Shown: positions 35,071-48,643 of the stretch, in pieces
Position numbering within the stretch: position 1 is the first letter of the stretch
Layout: each line of letters opens with the position of its first letter
NCBI GenBank assembly: GCA_002794735.1
Contig: NBAZ01000011.1
Span: forward strand, 434,001 to 498,000
Length of the DNA stretch: 64,000 bases
Source: Pyrrhoderma lamaoense
Taxonomy: Eukaryota; Basidiomycota; Agaricomycetes; Hymenochaetales; Hymenochaetaceae
Direction of reading: 5' to 3'
Made by a program: the position numbers and the translations under genes
Notes under the pieces: model-generated
Told to the model about the DNA's origin: nothing
The model's input: only the letters and a program-made list of their open reading frames with translations
The model's database searches: none

Positions 35071-37371
35071 CTAGAGGATTTCTAACCATTCCTTACCATA
35101 CTGGAACAATTTACAAGTACTGTAGTGTGTTTGAATTGCATTATCGATGGATCTCTTATCATTTGATGCCACAATTAGCTGTCCGCAACGATAGCAGAAG
35201 TGACTTTAAAATGGTAAAGAAAATCAGCTTAAGCTATCGGTTTTAGAGATGGCGTACCTATTGCATCCTGGGGAGGGGCACTATTTCATAGCTATTAATA
35301 CAAGAAGCTAGCATGATAGGCGTTGCTTACCGTCATGTGGTTACAGCCCTCAGTTTTCTCCGTAGGCGTCCTACAACCAGGACAATGTTTCCATCCCTTT
35401 GTGTTCATAAGCTGCTCGATCTCTTCACTTCCATCACAGGAATGTACAAAACTATTTTCAGATAGTGTATACTCCTGTTGACAATCCTTACACCAAGAAT
35501 ACCCGCAGTTAGGGAAGGGGCAGTGGATTATTTTTGACTTTTGAAACTCTTCTTTGTCAATGAAAGCACTCTGCCCACAGCTAGTTAGCGTTGAAGAAAG
35601 TAGCGTGAGTAAATATGTAAAATGTACTTTGCCAGGGCAACACTCACCGTTTGCAGTCCATTGACACAGAAAACTTAGTCACTTGCAATTCATTGAAAGT
35701 CCTATATGCGCTTTCCGTTATCCCAATTTGGTGTATAAGAGTCTCATCAATTCCTATAACGAGTTGAGATTGGCAAATATAGATAACTTAGAAAACTTAC
35801 TTCCGGATGCAGTATTACCATCCTTATTAGTAGCGCACATAGGACAGGGTATTGGGTATTTCTTTTCATTCAGTTTTGATGTGATATAACCACGAATACA
35901 TTCTCTACAAAATATGTGTTGGCATCCTTGCAACCGAGCGGCATCGTCCAACGGTAGCTGATCAAAACAGATACCACAGTCGAAGGTAGCCTGTTTAACC
36001 TCAAGAAGTTGCTGCATCTGAGCTGCAAGCTGCTTATCTTCATTGTCAAACTCATTCTGCATGAGAAGCGCAAGTTCAAGGTCGCTTATCTTCCTCTTGC
36101 CCTTTGCACTAGTATCTGGGCGGACTTCCTTCTTGAGTGAAGAAGAAAAGCTAGATACTCCTGATCCTATATAGGCCGGAGAAGGACTTCGTCTTGTGGT
36201 TTGTGACTGCAGCCCAGAAGAGTTCTTGCTATTCATAGTCTTTCGTGATTTGCTAGTCTGGCCATAGGAAACAGTTTGAAAGCCTTCTTCTAGTTGCGCT
36301 ATATAGTTCTTGAGCTTTTGTGTTTCATCTTGTATTCCAGTTTTTTCAGCTCTAGCTGCAGTTAGCTGTTCTTCTAATCGTTTATTAGAATCTTGTAGAC
36401 GAACGATTTCAGTTTCCTGATGCTTGTTCTGGGATTCCAATTCTTTCACACGATTTTTCTCTAGTAATAAGGAGCAGTTTGTTTCCCGCATAACAAGAGA
36501 CGCGTCGAAAGCCATTCGCATATCCCTACGAGAACTAACAAAAAAATGACCAGATACATGGCCTAGAAGCTCAGCTTGCCATTGAAGACCGCTGTCAGGT
36601 GCAAAAAGGGACTCATCAACTTTGAAGAGATCTGCTAGATATTGTGCCGCTGATGAGGCAGATTCGCAAAAAATGATCGCGGCACCATTTGGATGTGACG
36701 GCCTAGAGTGGGAGTCGAGTATGACAATGAAGTCCCTCTTCGGGTGGGTGATCTTGAGGCAACTGACGATTTCAGGGGGTCGAGTGATTGCAATTGCACA
36801 TGAACGAGGTTTGTCGTCCTGGGGATAGCAGTAAGAGTCCATTCGTCTGGATGAGATCAGAGATACAATATAATGGGTTTAAACTAAGATCTTACTTTAT
36901 GATATGTTTAAACATCTCTTTCCCTGCTTTCCCAAAGCTAGTATGTACGTGATGTAAAGCTGCATTGTAAAACGGAGTTTTGTGTAACTCGTCTACTTCG
37001 AGGTGTGCGTCAGATGGCCAGAAAGTGGATATAGACATTATTTCCTGCCTAAATTATCAACAGTGTTAGCATATATAATAAATGTGTTGGCTCACGTCTA
37101 GGAACTCTTTCTGTGTCATTCTCGCAGCGAGCGCATCCCCAGTCATTCCGTCAACTTCAAGAGTCAGAATATGCTGTATGAAGTTCATGGATACTAGACC
37201 ACATGCAGATGACGAGAAACCATCTGAGTATTGACTTGTACCTGCGTGAGTGCAAACATAATCTTTGTATGGAATCCCTTCCTTGATGTTTCTCAAAACC
37301 TCTGTATTGGTTGTAGAACCAAATATGTTTGTGACGAGTTTATTCGGTCGTAGCATCATGTCGAAAATCAT
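35071..37371 (-). CDS. RBR-type E3 ubiquitin ligase with N-terminal Cys/Asp-x-His protease-like domain (copy 2)
   Basis: Start MIFDMMLRPNKLVTNIFG at 37371. The first three exons (to about 36520) form a globular domain with CTHAGTSQYSDGFSSSACGL, then FIVILDSHSRPSHPNGAAII and LLGHVSGHFF. A buried Cys in S-A-C-G and a D-S-H later in the chain are what a papain-fold peptidase or deubiquitinase uses. A coiled coil (LLLEKNRVKELESQ..LEEQLTAARAEK) and a Ser-rich linker follow. RING1 is CGICFDQLPLDDAARLQGC, CQHIFCREC, CPMC. The IBR has CPFPNCGYSWCKDC, and RING2 has HCPGCRTPTEKTEGCNHMTC|PSPGCNR|HFCYRC, with the catalytic Cys in NHMTC. The chain ends YGKEWLEIL, stop at 35071-35073. I estimate about 700 residues. 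All RBR ligands are intact. The N-terminal enzyme idea is inference. Confidence 0.88.
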
Positions 37372-38670
37372 TGAGTTTTGGATAGTTTCTATAAGAGATA
37401 GGCTCCGTATGTGTTGACCGAGTAAAAGTCATTTTTCTGTAGCAATATTTGTAGCAAGGTTAAGATTAAAAAGTCCAAGAGTTCAAACTGTACATGTACT
37501 GATGTGATGCCTGTTATGTGTTACGTCACAATTGTAAGGATCGAGATATTTCCTTTTTCGTGTGGGTATCACTCAACGACATTCAGCCTCATGTTGTTTA
37601 TGCCGTTATTGCACTATCGATGAAGTTCTTCCTCATGTTATAGGCCTGTTACACTTCTTGTATTTTAGCGCTCGTAGAGAAGATACCCTTAATGATGAAT
37701 TATGCCTTTTTTGATTTCATAATGAAGACTAGCCCTTTCGCATGCAATCATGAAAGGTCATAAAATCTGATTAGAGCATTACTTTTCCGGTACAGAGGTA
37801 TAGGGGTACTCTTATTTTAGTAGATTTCTCTAAGAGGAATGATATATTTGAGGTGTCTCTTCTGAGTTAATCGAAATATCGTCACTTTGAAATCATCTGT
37901 TTATATTGACCAGAACAGATTATTTTCATATATTCATGGTAAGCTAATCTACTGATATAACTACTAAGGCCCTCTATCTGGCTAAAGATCTTGGCATAGA
38001 ACGACGGAATCTGGCCGCAATATGCAAAACTGATAGACTTAGGTTTTTCTCAATCAACTCCGCTAATCTCAATTTTGTTTTCGTTTAGTATACCCTCTAT
38101 ATCATCTTATCCACCATACTATACAGGTATAGATCTATAATTTTTGGTACCGAAAAATACCTTTGCAACACCTACAAGATCGAGTAGCGCACACAATCAA
38201 AATTATTTCAGGGTTGTACTTCGTATGGTATCACTATTATTTTATCTCTTAAAGGAAAATCATAGGTTTGGGACGGAAGTTCAACGTGACGTTGAACGCC
38301 AACGAAATCGGTGTCAATACAGTCACGCATACGCGAACCGTCCTTTTACCCGGAATCATCGAGTCAACGCGTCAACTCTTTACTCTGAAGACCATTTTTA
38401 TAATCTATATTCCATCCTTATCTATCCAACTCTTTGTATAAGATATACATTATTCTATTCTAAGATGATCAAATATAACTTCTCATATGAGGTTCCTTTG
38501 GGCGCCAGGCATTACAAATTGTTCGTAGTCATTTGAAGGATATCGAGTTATAAGTATATATAACCAGGATATAAGAAAACACATCCTCAGTACATCACTC
38601 AAGTACGCTAGCTAGTTCTCAGAAGTGCGCGGCCAACCCTACCCGTTTCATAGCTCCAACAACTTTTGAC
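37372..38670. other. Divergent promoter region between RBR copy 2 and giant gene 1
   Basis: 1.3 kb between two genes that read away from each other. A TATA-like run lies at 38551-38565, about 105-120 bp before the ATG of the giant gene. Open frame 38144-38536 has no recognisable protein text. Shared regulation of the two genes is possible. Confidence 0.5.
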
Positions 38671-41600
38671 ATGGCCAACTATCATCAGTCCAATACATTC
38701 GGTGCTATCAATTTTCAAGGCGTCTTCCCTCCCGGAACGAGTGCCTTTGCGCCAACACTTGATACCTCTCACTTAGACGATTACTCGTCTGGTAATATCT
38801 CCAACTACATAGGATACGACGAGTCACACATAACCAGAAAACCTGAAGATGCTTTACTGAACAACACAGATGATGTTTACCTTTCAAACATTGACTCTGA
38901 CTCTGACTCCGACCGAGCCAGTTTCCACTCCGTAGATAATATCGAAGATGAGATTTCCAAGGTCTCAAAGGACCAAAATATGGTGATAGATGAGCCTTCG
39001 GAGCCAGTTCTAAACAAACTACCAACAAGTAACGAAGTAAGTCGTCCTTTCCTTATCAAGGCTCTTGTTTACTAACACCAAGAGAAGGAGGGTTTAACAA
39101 ACCCAAATACCACACCAGGGAACTCGGCTGCAACAATGAGCTCCCACAAAATGTATACTGTCCAACTCAGACCCTCGTCTAAGACTATCGATATATCGAT
39201 GTCTGTAGATTTAGTGGACAAAATTAAGGGAATGTATAGAATCCTTGATATATTGTCCGACACCGGTAGTGGGGGACTAGGTAGTTCAAAAATATAATCT
39301 TGTCAATGACTCGGACTTATAGCTCGTATGAATAGTTGACAAGGTCGTCATAGATCAAGAATCCGTCGGTCGATTCATCAATCATATCCGTCCCGGCGCT
39401 TATAAAGACCTCACGAACATCAACTTCCTAGACATGGATAACCTAGCGATAAAACCTATTGGAGTTTATGGGAGCAAGAGCGAGATAGTTCGACTTCTAC
39501 TTGAATTACAAGTCATCGATCAGCCTATGTATGTTTTTCATGGTTAAATACTATAGTAATGGAGATTTAATTCTTGTCTTGCAGCGCTTCCCTTCTCAAT
39601 ACGACCAATCCCTCGATATCCACCTCTCCTCATCTCCGATCCGGATTGTATGCCCTGATTCCCGGTCGACATTCTTCAGCAGAACGACCTATCTACATCA
39701 TTTTCTGGCCAGACGATGAGACGTGGAACGATGCAGCTGATTCTACTGTACGGCGTAATAGATATACGTTCATGAGGTATTCATACATTCAATCTTAACA
39801 AATAGTATCACTAAGCAAGTACGGATAGATATCTATCAAAAATAACGGATCAGATGATCGCATTGATATCAGAAGAACACGCAAACATGCTTGTTTGGAA
39901 ACAATCTAAAAGCATCGGGGACGACGATGACTCCTTTGTACTTGACGAGGAGGAAGAGGAGACGGATAGGTTGTTTACTTTTGAGGTACACAAAGCAAGC
40001 GAACAAGAGGAAAGTGTCAGTTTTCATGAAGGAATAAATGTGAGAACCACCTTCATAAACGAGAGTTCTGTTTCTAATCTGTTAAAATACAGATAAATGA
40101 CAATCGTATCAAGGATGGAGAGGCTTCAGATCAACTAGCTGTCACTGCTGCACAGCTCACAGTGAGAATGATCGGTGGTGAAACGAGGCAAGCCATTATG
40201 ACTGTAGAATATGAGCACCCAGGTGCTAAGGAAAAGCCTTTCCGGGAGGACTATAATAATCGGTTTCAGCTCATAGGAAAACTGTGAGATTCAAGTACAG
40301 AGCCTATTAATCGAGTATTATTGACACTTTCAATAGCACTGAAAATCATGCAACAATTTGCCTAGGGAGGGATCTCTCATATGATGCGGCCAAACTGCTC
40401 GCATCTACAAAAATAGCCGAACAATATCCAAAACCTTTCAGTTGCTTTTCTAGTCGTGATTCTGCTATCAACGTAGAGATAGAATGTGCGAGGAAGGAGA
40501 ACGCAGATAAAATGAAAGACATTTTAGATGAAATGGCGCCAAAGCTCATATCAGCTCTTGAGGTTTTCCTTGTAGGCAAGATCGTCGAACGATTAGGGTA
40601 AGCAAAATCTATTTTTTATCCTATAGTAAAAATAGGAGATTACTGCTAAAAGTTAGTAAACAACACAGCTTAATCAACGAAGTGGATATATATTTTCATA
40701 TGGGTAAGGATATGCCTTCAAAAGAGAAGAAAGAAGCCAATAAAGGTTAGTGAATGTGTTACATTGTGTACTTAAGTGGGAAGCACTCTGATAACTTCTT
40801 AGACTACATGAGAAACTTATTCAATACTCACAACTCCTTGGAAAGTATGCTAGATAACGAATCAAGAGATGTTCTTCTTTTGGAAACTCGTGACGAGAGT
40901 GCAAAATTCTCAAAGGCCATGCGTGGTATTTATATTTGTCAATACCTTTTCGATAATAACGAAATATCCTTTGAAGATCGCGTTGCTATAAGCCAGTATG
41001 TAAGCTCAAATAACATGAAGGAAGCCTCGAATTATGTGAAATCGAACCCAGTTGCAAAGGGCTCTGTCCTCGATGGTGTCATATCTGTCGGTCAAAGCTT
41101 GCTGAATGTTACATGGCCAAGATGGGGCATTTCAAAAAGTCCTGTGGATCTTGCAAGGGAAGCATGCCGAGCTAAACGTTCCGACAATTTCTTTGCAGAG
41201 GCAAACAAGATAGTCAGTTCCTGGCCCGAGTTAATACCAAATTTCGAGAAGGCGATAGAAGCAGCCTGCGAACACTATGCTAAGGCTGTTACACGTATTA
41301 CAAATAGATTACGACACAGAATACTTGGCATGCATGAAACTCAGCTGAAAGCACTTACCGGGAACCAGGTTGATCAGATCGCAAACGAGAAGAAGCGAGA
41401 GTCACTGTCTCTGCTCTTTGACGAACTTAAAGATTCGGGTGAATCCGACTCGTGAGTAGGGATTTAATTTCATTCAGTACTAGGCTCTAACTGATTCCTC
41501 TAGTGAAAACACCATTATCTTAGAAAAACTGACACTCAAAACGAATACTTATCACAACAGTAGGTTTTAAGAATTTTGCTTATATAATTGAACCTAAAAT

Positions 41601-44600
41601 AATTATTAGCTATCTCTGGGTGTATTACTGGCCGCCGCAGAGTTCGCCCCAGTCCATCCCTAAAGTACACGATTTATCCACTTGAACTCAAGGAGAAGGA
41701 TAGACAACAGCTCAATATCGATGCAACGCATATCCCCAAGCCTGTAATCGCTCCCCACAATGCTTACAATTTCAGGCTACCGTTATCCGCAAGCATCAAG
41801 TAAGTTCCATAGTAGATTTTGAAATCCGCCTGCTGACTGACACTCGATAGGTTTATTAAACTTCTGGGAGATGGTAAATGTCTAGTGGTCATCGAAGGTC
41901 AAAATCACGACCTAGATGTCTATTTGGAAGACTTGAGCAGCTTAGAGGGGGCAATTCGTCACAAACATTGGAAGAAAACGTTCAAACGAGAGAAGACGGG
42001 GGAAGATATTCATCTTGCATATGATGAAAAGACGAAGAAGATTCTCGTATGTGGCATACACAATCAACCAGTGAGTTGCTAATCTATCTTCCGTAACCAT
42101 CACTAACAACTCCTCAGTCTTCAATTCAGCTCTGGGTCTATGCTTTCAACGATAACTACATAACATTACAAGCCGCAGGTAGTTCAATTAACTTAACATC
42201 AAGCTATAGCCAAGGTGTTCCGACACTCTATGATATCCACTTTGTTAGTGGTTGTGATGAGTTTGCTCTAGTCGAGACTTCGGGGCTCGTACGAGTGTTC
42301 TCTACAGTCACTCAGCAGTTCAGACCAGCCATCCTGCAACTACCCTCCACACCTCACTGCTCATTCACAACTCCTGAAGGATCATGCCTCGGTGTCACCT
42401 GTTGCGACGACCGAGGAATGAGAGTTATCTTCTATCACTGGGCATCTCTCAGCTCGCACCCTGGCTTCTCGTATTCACTTCCTGGTAATGTGTTGAAGAA
42501 CCAAATTCCCATCATATCCGCATTCGATGATAAGAAGAATGTCCATCTAATCTGGCTGGATGAATCCAACCATTCATGTCAATCAATTGGTCTAAGTATC
42601 ACTCAACAAATTACAGAATTCCAGTTCTGCGAAAAGGGGTCCAAAGCACTCGCAAAAGACGCGCAATCTCACACAAAGATTAATTCTTTGATTGATTGTC
42701 ACTCTGAAGTCTGGACTCGTTTTCCAGTCATACCAGCAATCCAACGTCGGGCCGTTACATCCAGTGAACTTCGGAAGAGCCCTTCCATTATGTTTACAAC
42801 AAGCAAGCCATCGGACTTCCCCTTCCCTGAGTACTTCCAGAATATGATTCAGGAACTGGAGAGATCAACAAAGAAACCTGCCACAGCTGTTTTAAACCAA
42901 ATCCAAGTAGCTAACTCAGAGTTCGCAGATACTATTATTTATGCCCAAGGAAACATTGACGTATCAACTTTCAAAGCTGGAGAATGGATGGTTGACATCT
43001 TCTGTTTGATTCCAATACAGATTGCTCTTGCTCGAGACAACCGATTTATACCGATTAAGGATGGTGTGTGGTCACCAAAATTCGAGAAATCGTTACTTGG
43101 GATGGACGTTGGAACTGTTTCTGACAGTCTCTCATTTGGGTGGTACGAAAGTATTTTCCGATCATACATGTCTTCTAAGGTATATTACTCCTTTTCTTGC
43201 TACTGATAGTCCGTAACTGATACTCTTATAGCCGGTGAAGGTGATATCGTCTATGGGTAGGCTATCTTCGTGTGGAATATAGTATAAGTACCCCGAACTA
43301 ACGTATCAATAGGAGAACAATCTGTCGGGAAGAGTTTTGCGCTGAATCACCTTGCAGATACGTCCTTTGCTGGATCGGCGATGAGGACGACTGAAGGAGT
43401 ATGGATGTCGGTGACGCCAACAGACACAGATCTCGTTGTCGTACTTGACTTTGAGGGTACGCTTCTCTATCACATAAAATAAACCTATACTTACGCAACT
43501 ATAGGGGTACACAGTATCGAGAGATCTGCTCAAGAGGACACGTTACTTGTTCTATTCAATGCAGCTATCTCGAACCTTGTAAGCGGTCAGATCGTTACTT
43601 TTGTGAGAAAAATCTAATAGCAATGTCTAGGTTTTATTTCGAAATAACTTTGCATTATCTCGGGACATTGCGGATCTCTTCCAGAGTTTCCAGGCATCTT
43701 CATCGATTCTTGATCCAGAATCGAATCCTTCTTTATTCCAGTCTACGTTGGTTATCATCATTAAGGTATGCGAGTCAATAGATGGGACTCGGAAGTTTGA
43801 AAGGCTAAGTACAAGCTTAGGACGTTGTGGACTCAGATCGAATTGAGATTACGAAAGAGTAAGTTGCTACAAGTCGAATACAAAATTCGATAACTTAATT
43901 TGACGATGTTCCCTTCGTATAGATTTAAATTGAAGCTTCATAAGATTGTGCAAGAGGAACAGGCTGCAAACTTCATCTCTCGATTATACAGAGGGCGGGT
44001 GGACATTATACCGTGGCCGGTTATTGAGAGTCGACAGTTCTATACATTGTTTTCAACTCTCAATAAGAAACATCTTATAAAACAATCGCTTACTCCCGAG
44101 AGAGGTAGTACCTTCCTTCAGAAGCTCAAAATGCTCATGGCTAAGCTCAAGGTGATGTACCTTCCCCTTTCCTCAACTATTAACATTTATCGTATCAAAT
44201 ATGTAGACAAATGACTGGGGTTCTATGACACGCGAGTACTGCTGTTCTATGCCCGCAGCAATCCACTGAAGAATCTGTTTTTAGAAAATATATCAACTCA
44301 TAGAGCACAGTTTATGCTCTCATTTTTGAATCAGGCGCTTTCTACAGGTTTCTCAGAGAGAAGTCCCGATGATGAACCTCTGAGGGTGAATCCATAATCC
44401 TTTCACTTTAATAGTTATACTCACTTCGAATTTTGCAGGACTTGGAGACTGGAATCATTCTTCCATCAGAAGACACTGACGCAGTGTTTTATATTGAGAG
44501 TATGGCGGATCAACAGGGGGACAAAGAAAGTGCATTGAGAGACCTTATACACCGTTGGCCCGAGTATAAACTCAGAGGAGAGGAATCAGTTCAGTCACGG

Positions 44601-47600
44601 ACAACTCGGTTGTGCAACTTCCTGAATGAGCTCGCCGATAAGCGTATCTCTCATGTCCAGACATGGATTAACGCCAATCTATCCCAGTTTCAAGAGAGCA
44701 ATGCTGCAATCGAAGAGCTCCGTCGCGCTATGGAAACCAAAACAATAGAGATTAAACGAGGAATATCTATCTGCAAAGTGCAGTGTGAGGACTGTCATCT
44801 TCTATGTCTTCATCCTCCTTTCCATAGCGGTAGACATGATTGTGAGACGGATCATACATGTCACTCCCCTTGTCAATTTTTTGAGGAACATTATGAAAGA
44901 AGATCATGCGGTCTACAGTACGTTCCAGTACTCTCATATTTCCGTAAGAAGCTACTGATGAGTTTCATCGCAGAGCCGGACATGAAGGGAAACATATGTG
45001 AGCAAAAGCATTCAATGAAAGTGCCCAAGCTTACCATATACAACGTGTAGTTGCGATCCATCAATGCATCTATGTGGGAAGGAATGTGCACGTAATGCGA
45101 ACAAGGGATGCCAAGGGAGATGTACAAAGGTAGCCAGTCACTCTGACGATGAACATCTATGCTCTGCCCGCCGACACTTTTGTGGAAAGGTAAGCTCGTT
45201 TTTGATTGCAAAAGTCTTTTTTCAAAGCTTGCTTCTTTATCAGCCTTGTGATCTGAATGATGTCAAACTTCACGATGGCTCAATTTACACCTGCCGGGGA
45301 AGTTGCTCTTACTTATGGTGCGTAACGCGTACAATACGTCTTAATTGAAAATATATGCATTCTGAAGCAAACCAGGGACGAAGCACATGATCTGCATGCG
45401 TGTGATGTTACTTCTTGTCCTATAACGTGTCAACTATGTGGTCGTTTATGCGAGTCTATTGAGCATCTACACGGTTTAAATGAAAGAGAGGTTCATTTGT
45501 GCGGGTAAGCTCATGGTAACTGTTGCGATGCAATCATGTTATATACAAACGGATTCTAGACAGGAGCATATGTGCAAGGAGAAATGTCAGAGTATCGGTG
45601 TATGCGAGATCGACACTGTTCCACACTCAATACAGGAGACTTTTAATGGAGTTCATGATCAATTTCAATACACAAAGGTGAGTTTGTGGATGATTCATTA
45701 CTCAGTCAAAGTACTCACATCAATCCGTAACCAGTATAGTCAAGGTAACTCAAATGCATGAAACCCGTAATGCACATTAAAGTTCTTTTTCAAGATACCA
45801 AGCGTCTTCCATGCGCGATTCCTCTTCCGTCTGGATGTCTTCAGCATACTGGTCCTCATGTTCATTCGATTGCAGCCGATGTCTTTCACTATTGCGATAA
45901 GCGGTATGTTTATTTTTCTTTTCTCCTGTTGAAAATATTGATTTATTTTCTAGATGCGAGAGCTGTGGATACGTATGTACGCTGCCTCAAGGTGAGTAGC
46001 AGCAAGACGTAGCATCAATATACAGTTTTAGTTGACTTCTACTACAGGCCACCCACAGCCAGAGCATTCAACAAACCACGGGTCAATGTCTCAGACTCGT
46101 TGGGCAATCGAAGGGCAGAATGAGAGTATCGAAGTTGATAGCCACAAGTTTGGGTCTAACGACGATGGAGCACCGATGCTTTGTAACTTAGTATGCAGCA
46201 ATATGGGTCGACATGTTCATATCGACTACTGTCGTTCACAAGATCCGAATGTCTGTAACACAGCTGAAACAGTGCATATTACGACAAGAATGGATCCAAA
46301 TCCAGATCAGCCTAAGGATTGGGTCACACATAATCTACATTGGAGACGTTTAGGATTCAAAGGTCGCGATTTGACACTACTAATAAGAATAACATCTAAT
46401 GGGGTTCTTTAGATCCATATTCAAGAGAGGAGCGTGCAAACTTTGCTAAATGGTGCGGAACAGTTGCTGCTCATAAAATTGTATCTTTATGAACTGACGT
46501 TGTTATCATGCTACTTCAGTGACGCGATGTGTTGTGGTAAGATTTTCCATGTAGCATATTTTACCAACTCAACTAATGATTAAACTAGGCCCTGAACATA
46601 AGGATCCTCCTGTTCCATCATACTGCAACTTGCCTCATTTTCACCCACCGGCTCCATTGTCCCAAGCACCTGCGAATGGACATGTTTCTAATGATGGGCA
46701 TGTTTTCATATGTAAGAATCCGGCCGTTCTCAATCAAGCATTCCACGTGTATGTCCATTTACTAGCACGTATTCAGTATGCTTTTACTCAATGATGAAAT
46801 CAGGATATTTGTTGTTGATAGGTAGCTTTGCTATGATCAAATAGTATAACTAAGGATAACAGTTCCTCCATAGGTCGGGGTCTATGAGTTCCACAGACCG
46901 ATATCCCCTTCCAAATCTTCCTGCAAGTCCTCGAATAAGCCAGGTTGCAAATAATCGACTTGGAGCAGTGTATACGGCATTATGCTCCTTTTGGATAGCT
47001 CGACATGCAGCAACGAATCAAGGGGCTGCTCAGAATAGGCGCGATGCGTATTCTATGATTCTTTTTAATAGCAGCACCGCCGAGATATATGCGAACGATT
47101 TCAATAGTACTCCAGACCAGTTGATTGATCCTCTTTTACAACAGCGCTCTGGCGGTGGTACGAACTTCAATAACGCGCTTGTTAAAGCTAATGAAGTGAT
47201 GGAACGGCATTGGAGTACTGAGAGGTTAGTCTCTGTGCCGACAATATCTCAACTCCACTTCAACCTAATATACTCGCCTTATTAGATCCCCGATCATTAT
47301 ATTTCTTTCTGATGGTGAATGTTCTATGACAGACGGAAAGATGTATGATCTATGTAGGAATGCAATTCGACTAGGGTAAGAATCTCTGTTTTGTTCTCTT
47401 ACTTTTCAGATATGTATAACCTTGTGATAGTCGAGGACTATCTTTTCATGCTGTATCATTTGGACCAGATGGTTCATCGACATGGTTACGACGCATGGTA
47501 CAGATTGCGAAAGAGGTGCAAGCTACGGCACCTCGTGATCCACTTTTACCAGCAACCGCAATTGTCGAATCGTCATATGCTGTTGCTCTTGATTCAGTAA

Positions 47601-47737
47601 GTTTACTTAAAACATGTTATTCAGAGCTATATCTGAGCATCTGATATATATGCATCTCACTGTAGGTCCGACTGGCTGAGACATTCTTGGGTATTGCTGA
47701 GTCTTTGCGGAAGACACGTGGTGGATTGATTAGATGA
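38671..47737 (+). CDS. Giant GTPase / zinc-cluster / VWA protein (copy 1, intact P-loop)
   Basis: Roughly 30 exons and, by my estimate, more than 2,000 residues. An acidic Ser-rich start (38671-39036) is followed by a conserved N-terminal module with GVYGSKSEIVRLL and FWPDDETWNDAA (39703 on), a helical part (40754-41455) and a beta-rich part (about 41620-42900). A G domain then has Walker A GEQSVGKS (43256-43335, split by a phase-1 intron), RTTEGVWMSV as a switch-like segment, VVVLDFEG as G3, and IIKDVVD as a G4 candidate. Next is EELRRAMETKTIEIKRG, then a Cys/His-rich stretch (44770-46420: CKVQCEDCHLLC, HSGRHDC and many more). A VWA domain follows, with MIDAS D-R-S-G-S, GGGTNF and LSDGE. The stop is at 47735-47737. 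The G domain order resembles the GBP/very-large-inducible GTPase group. I know of no named fungal gene with this layout. Confidence 0.82.
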
Positions 47738-47902
47738 TAGTAATCAATAATTTTGAGATTTTTTCGTGTATTCCATAGTGTATCATCGGTGAACAGTGTA
47801 TTATATCTAACAGATGTCTTTATGTACATGCGTAACAGATCCTGGATATGGCTCTCGTTGTCCGTTAAGACAGTATATTATGAGTACAACGGAGAACGTC
47901 AT
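47738..47902. other. 3' flank of giant gene 1
   Basis: Short AT-rich stretch between the stop codon and the solo LTR; nothing else seen. Confidence 0.5.
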
Positions 47903-48643
47903 TGTAGGACCAGTTAAGTGTTTGGCCGGACGTAGTGCATTTATAATGCACTTTCTAACTCGTCCGGGAAGTCCATTGCTACCACTCGGCCGCGCGCCTG
48001 GTCCATCTCTCACTATTTAGCTTCACTTTCTACTCTTACTCGAGGATAGGGTTCGTTTATATTGCCCCCTCATTTCGATAGCTTAAACCCTTCATCCAGT
48101 GGCGTATAGCCGCCTGGACGCCATGCTTTCCTTATTATCTACCCTTTATCTCGTATTTTTCTATACAAGCTTCCAGACTTGAGGCCGTAGTGGGGGAGAA
48201 AAACTCTCGGCCAACCCTCAGTTAATTACTTCTGTCCAACCGATCTATCTACCCTGCATCCCCCCCCCCCCGAAGTACCTCTCTGATTGTTGCATGTACT
48301 CTTTATCTACTACTGTGATGCTTTAACAGGCTTCCCGGACGCGCTTGTAACGCTCTAACCGTACTGCAAGTCGTCCGGGCGGACTGAAATACATACACTT
48401 TTATCTCAAACTATAGTCGAGGCTCTGTTCTATACGCTTCTACTACTTTATTGGTCTGTAAAGTCTCAGCTCGCCCCAAGGTATCTATCTCATTCTATGC
48501 TCCGGTCGAAGTCGAGTTACTCGCTTTTAAGCCCTCACATCTGAACCAGAGCATCGTGTCTGGTGTAGGCAGACTCTGAATCCCAAGTCCTCGCCACTAA
48601 ATACGACTAAAAGGTCCAACCCTGACCTAAAGTTAAGATTTCA
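47903..48643 (+). repeat. Solo LTR, diverged relative of the element at 8641
   Basis: 741 bp starting TGTAGGACC and ending TTTCA, alignable end to end with the 8641 LTR, including the C run, but with many substitutions and small gaps (I judge roughly 80-90 percent identity). No internal region or second LTR adjoins it, so it is what remains after LTR-LTR recombination. Flanks share at most two bases, so any target duplication has decayed. It lies between the tandem giant genes, in their orientation. Confidence 0.9.
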
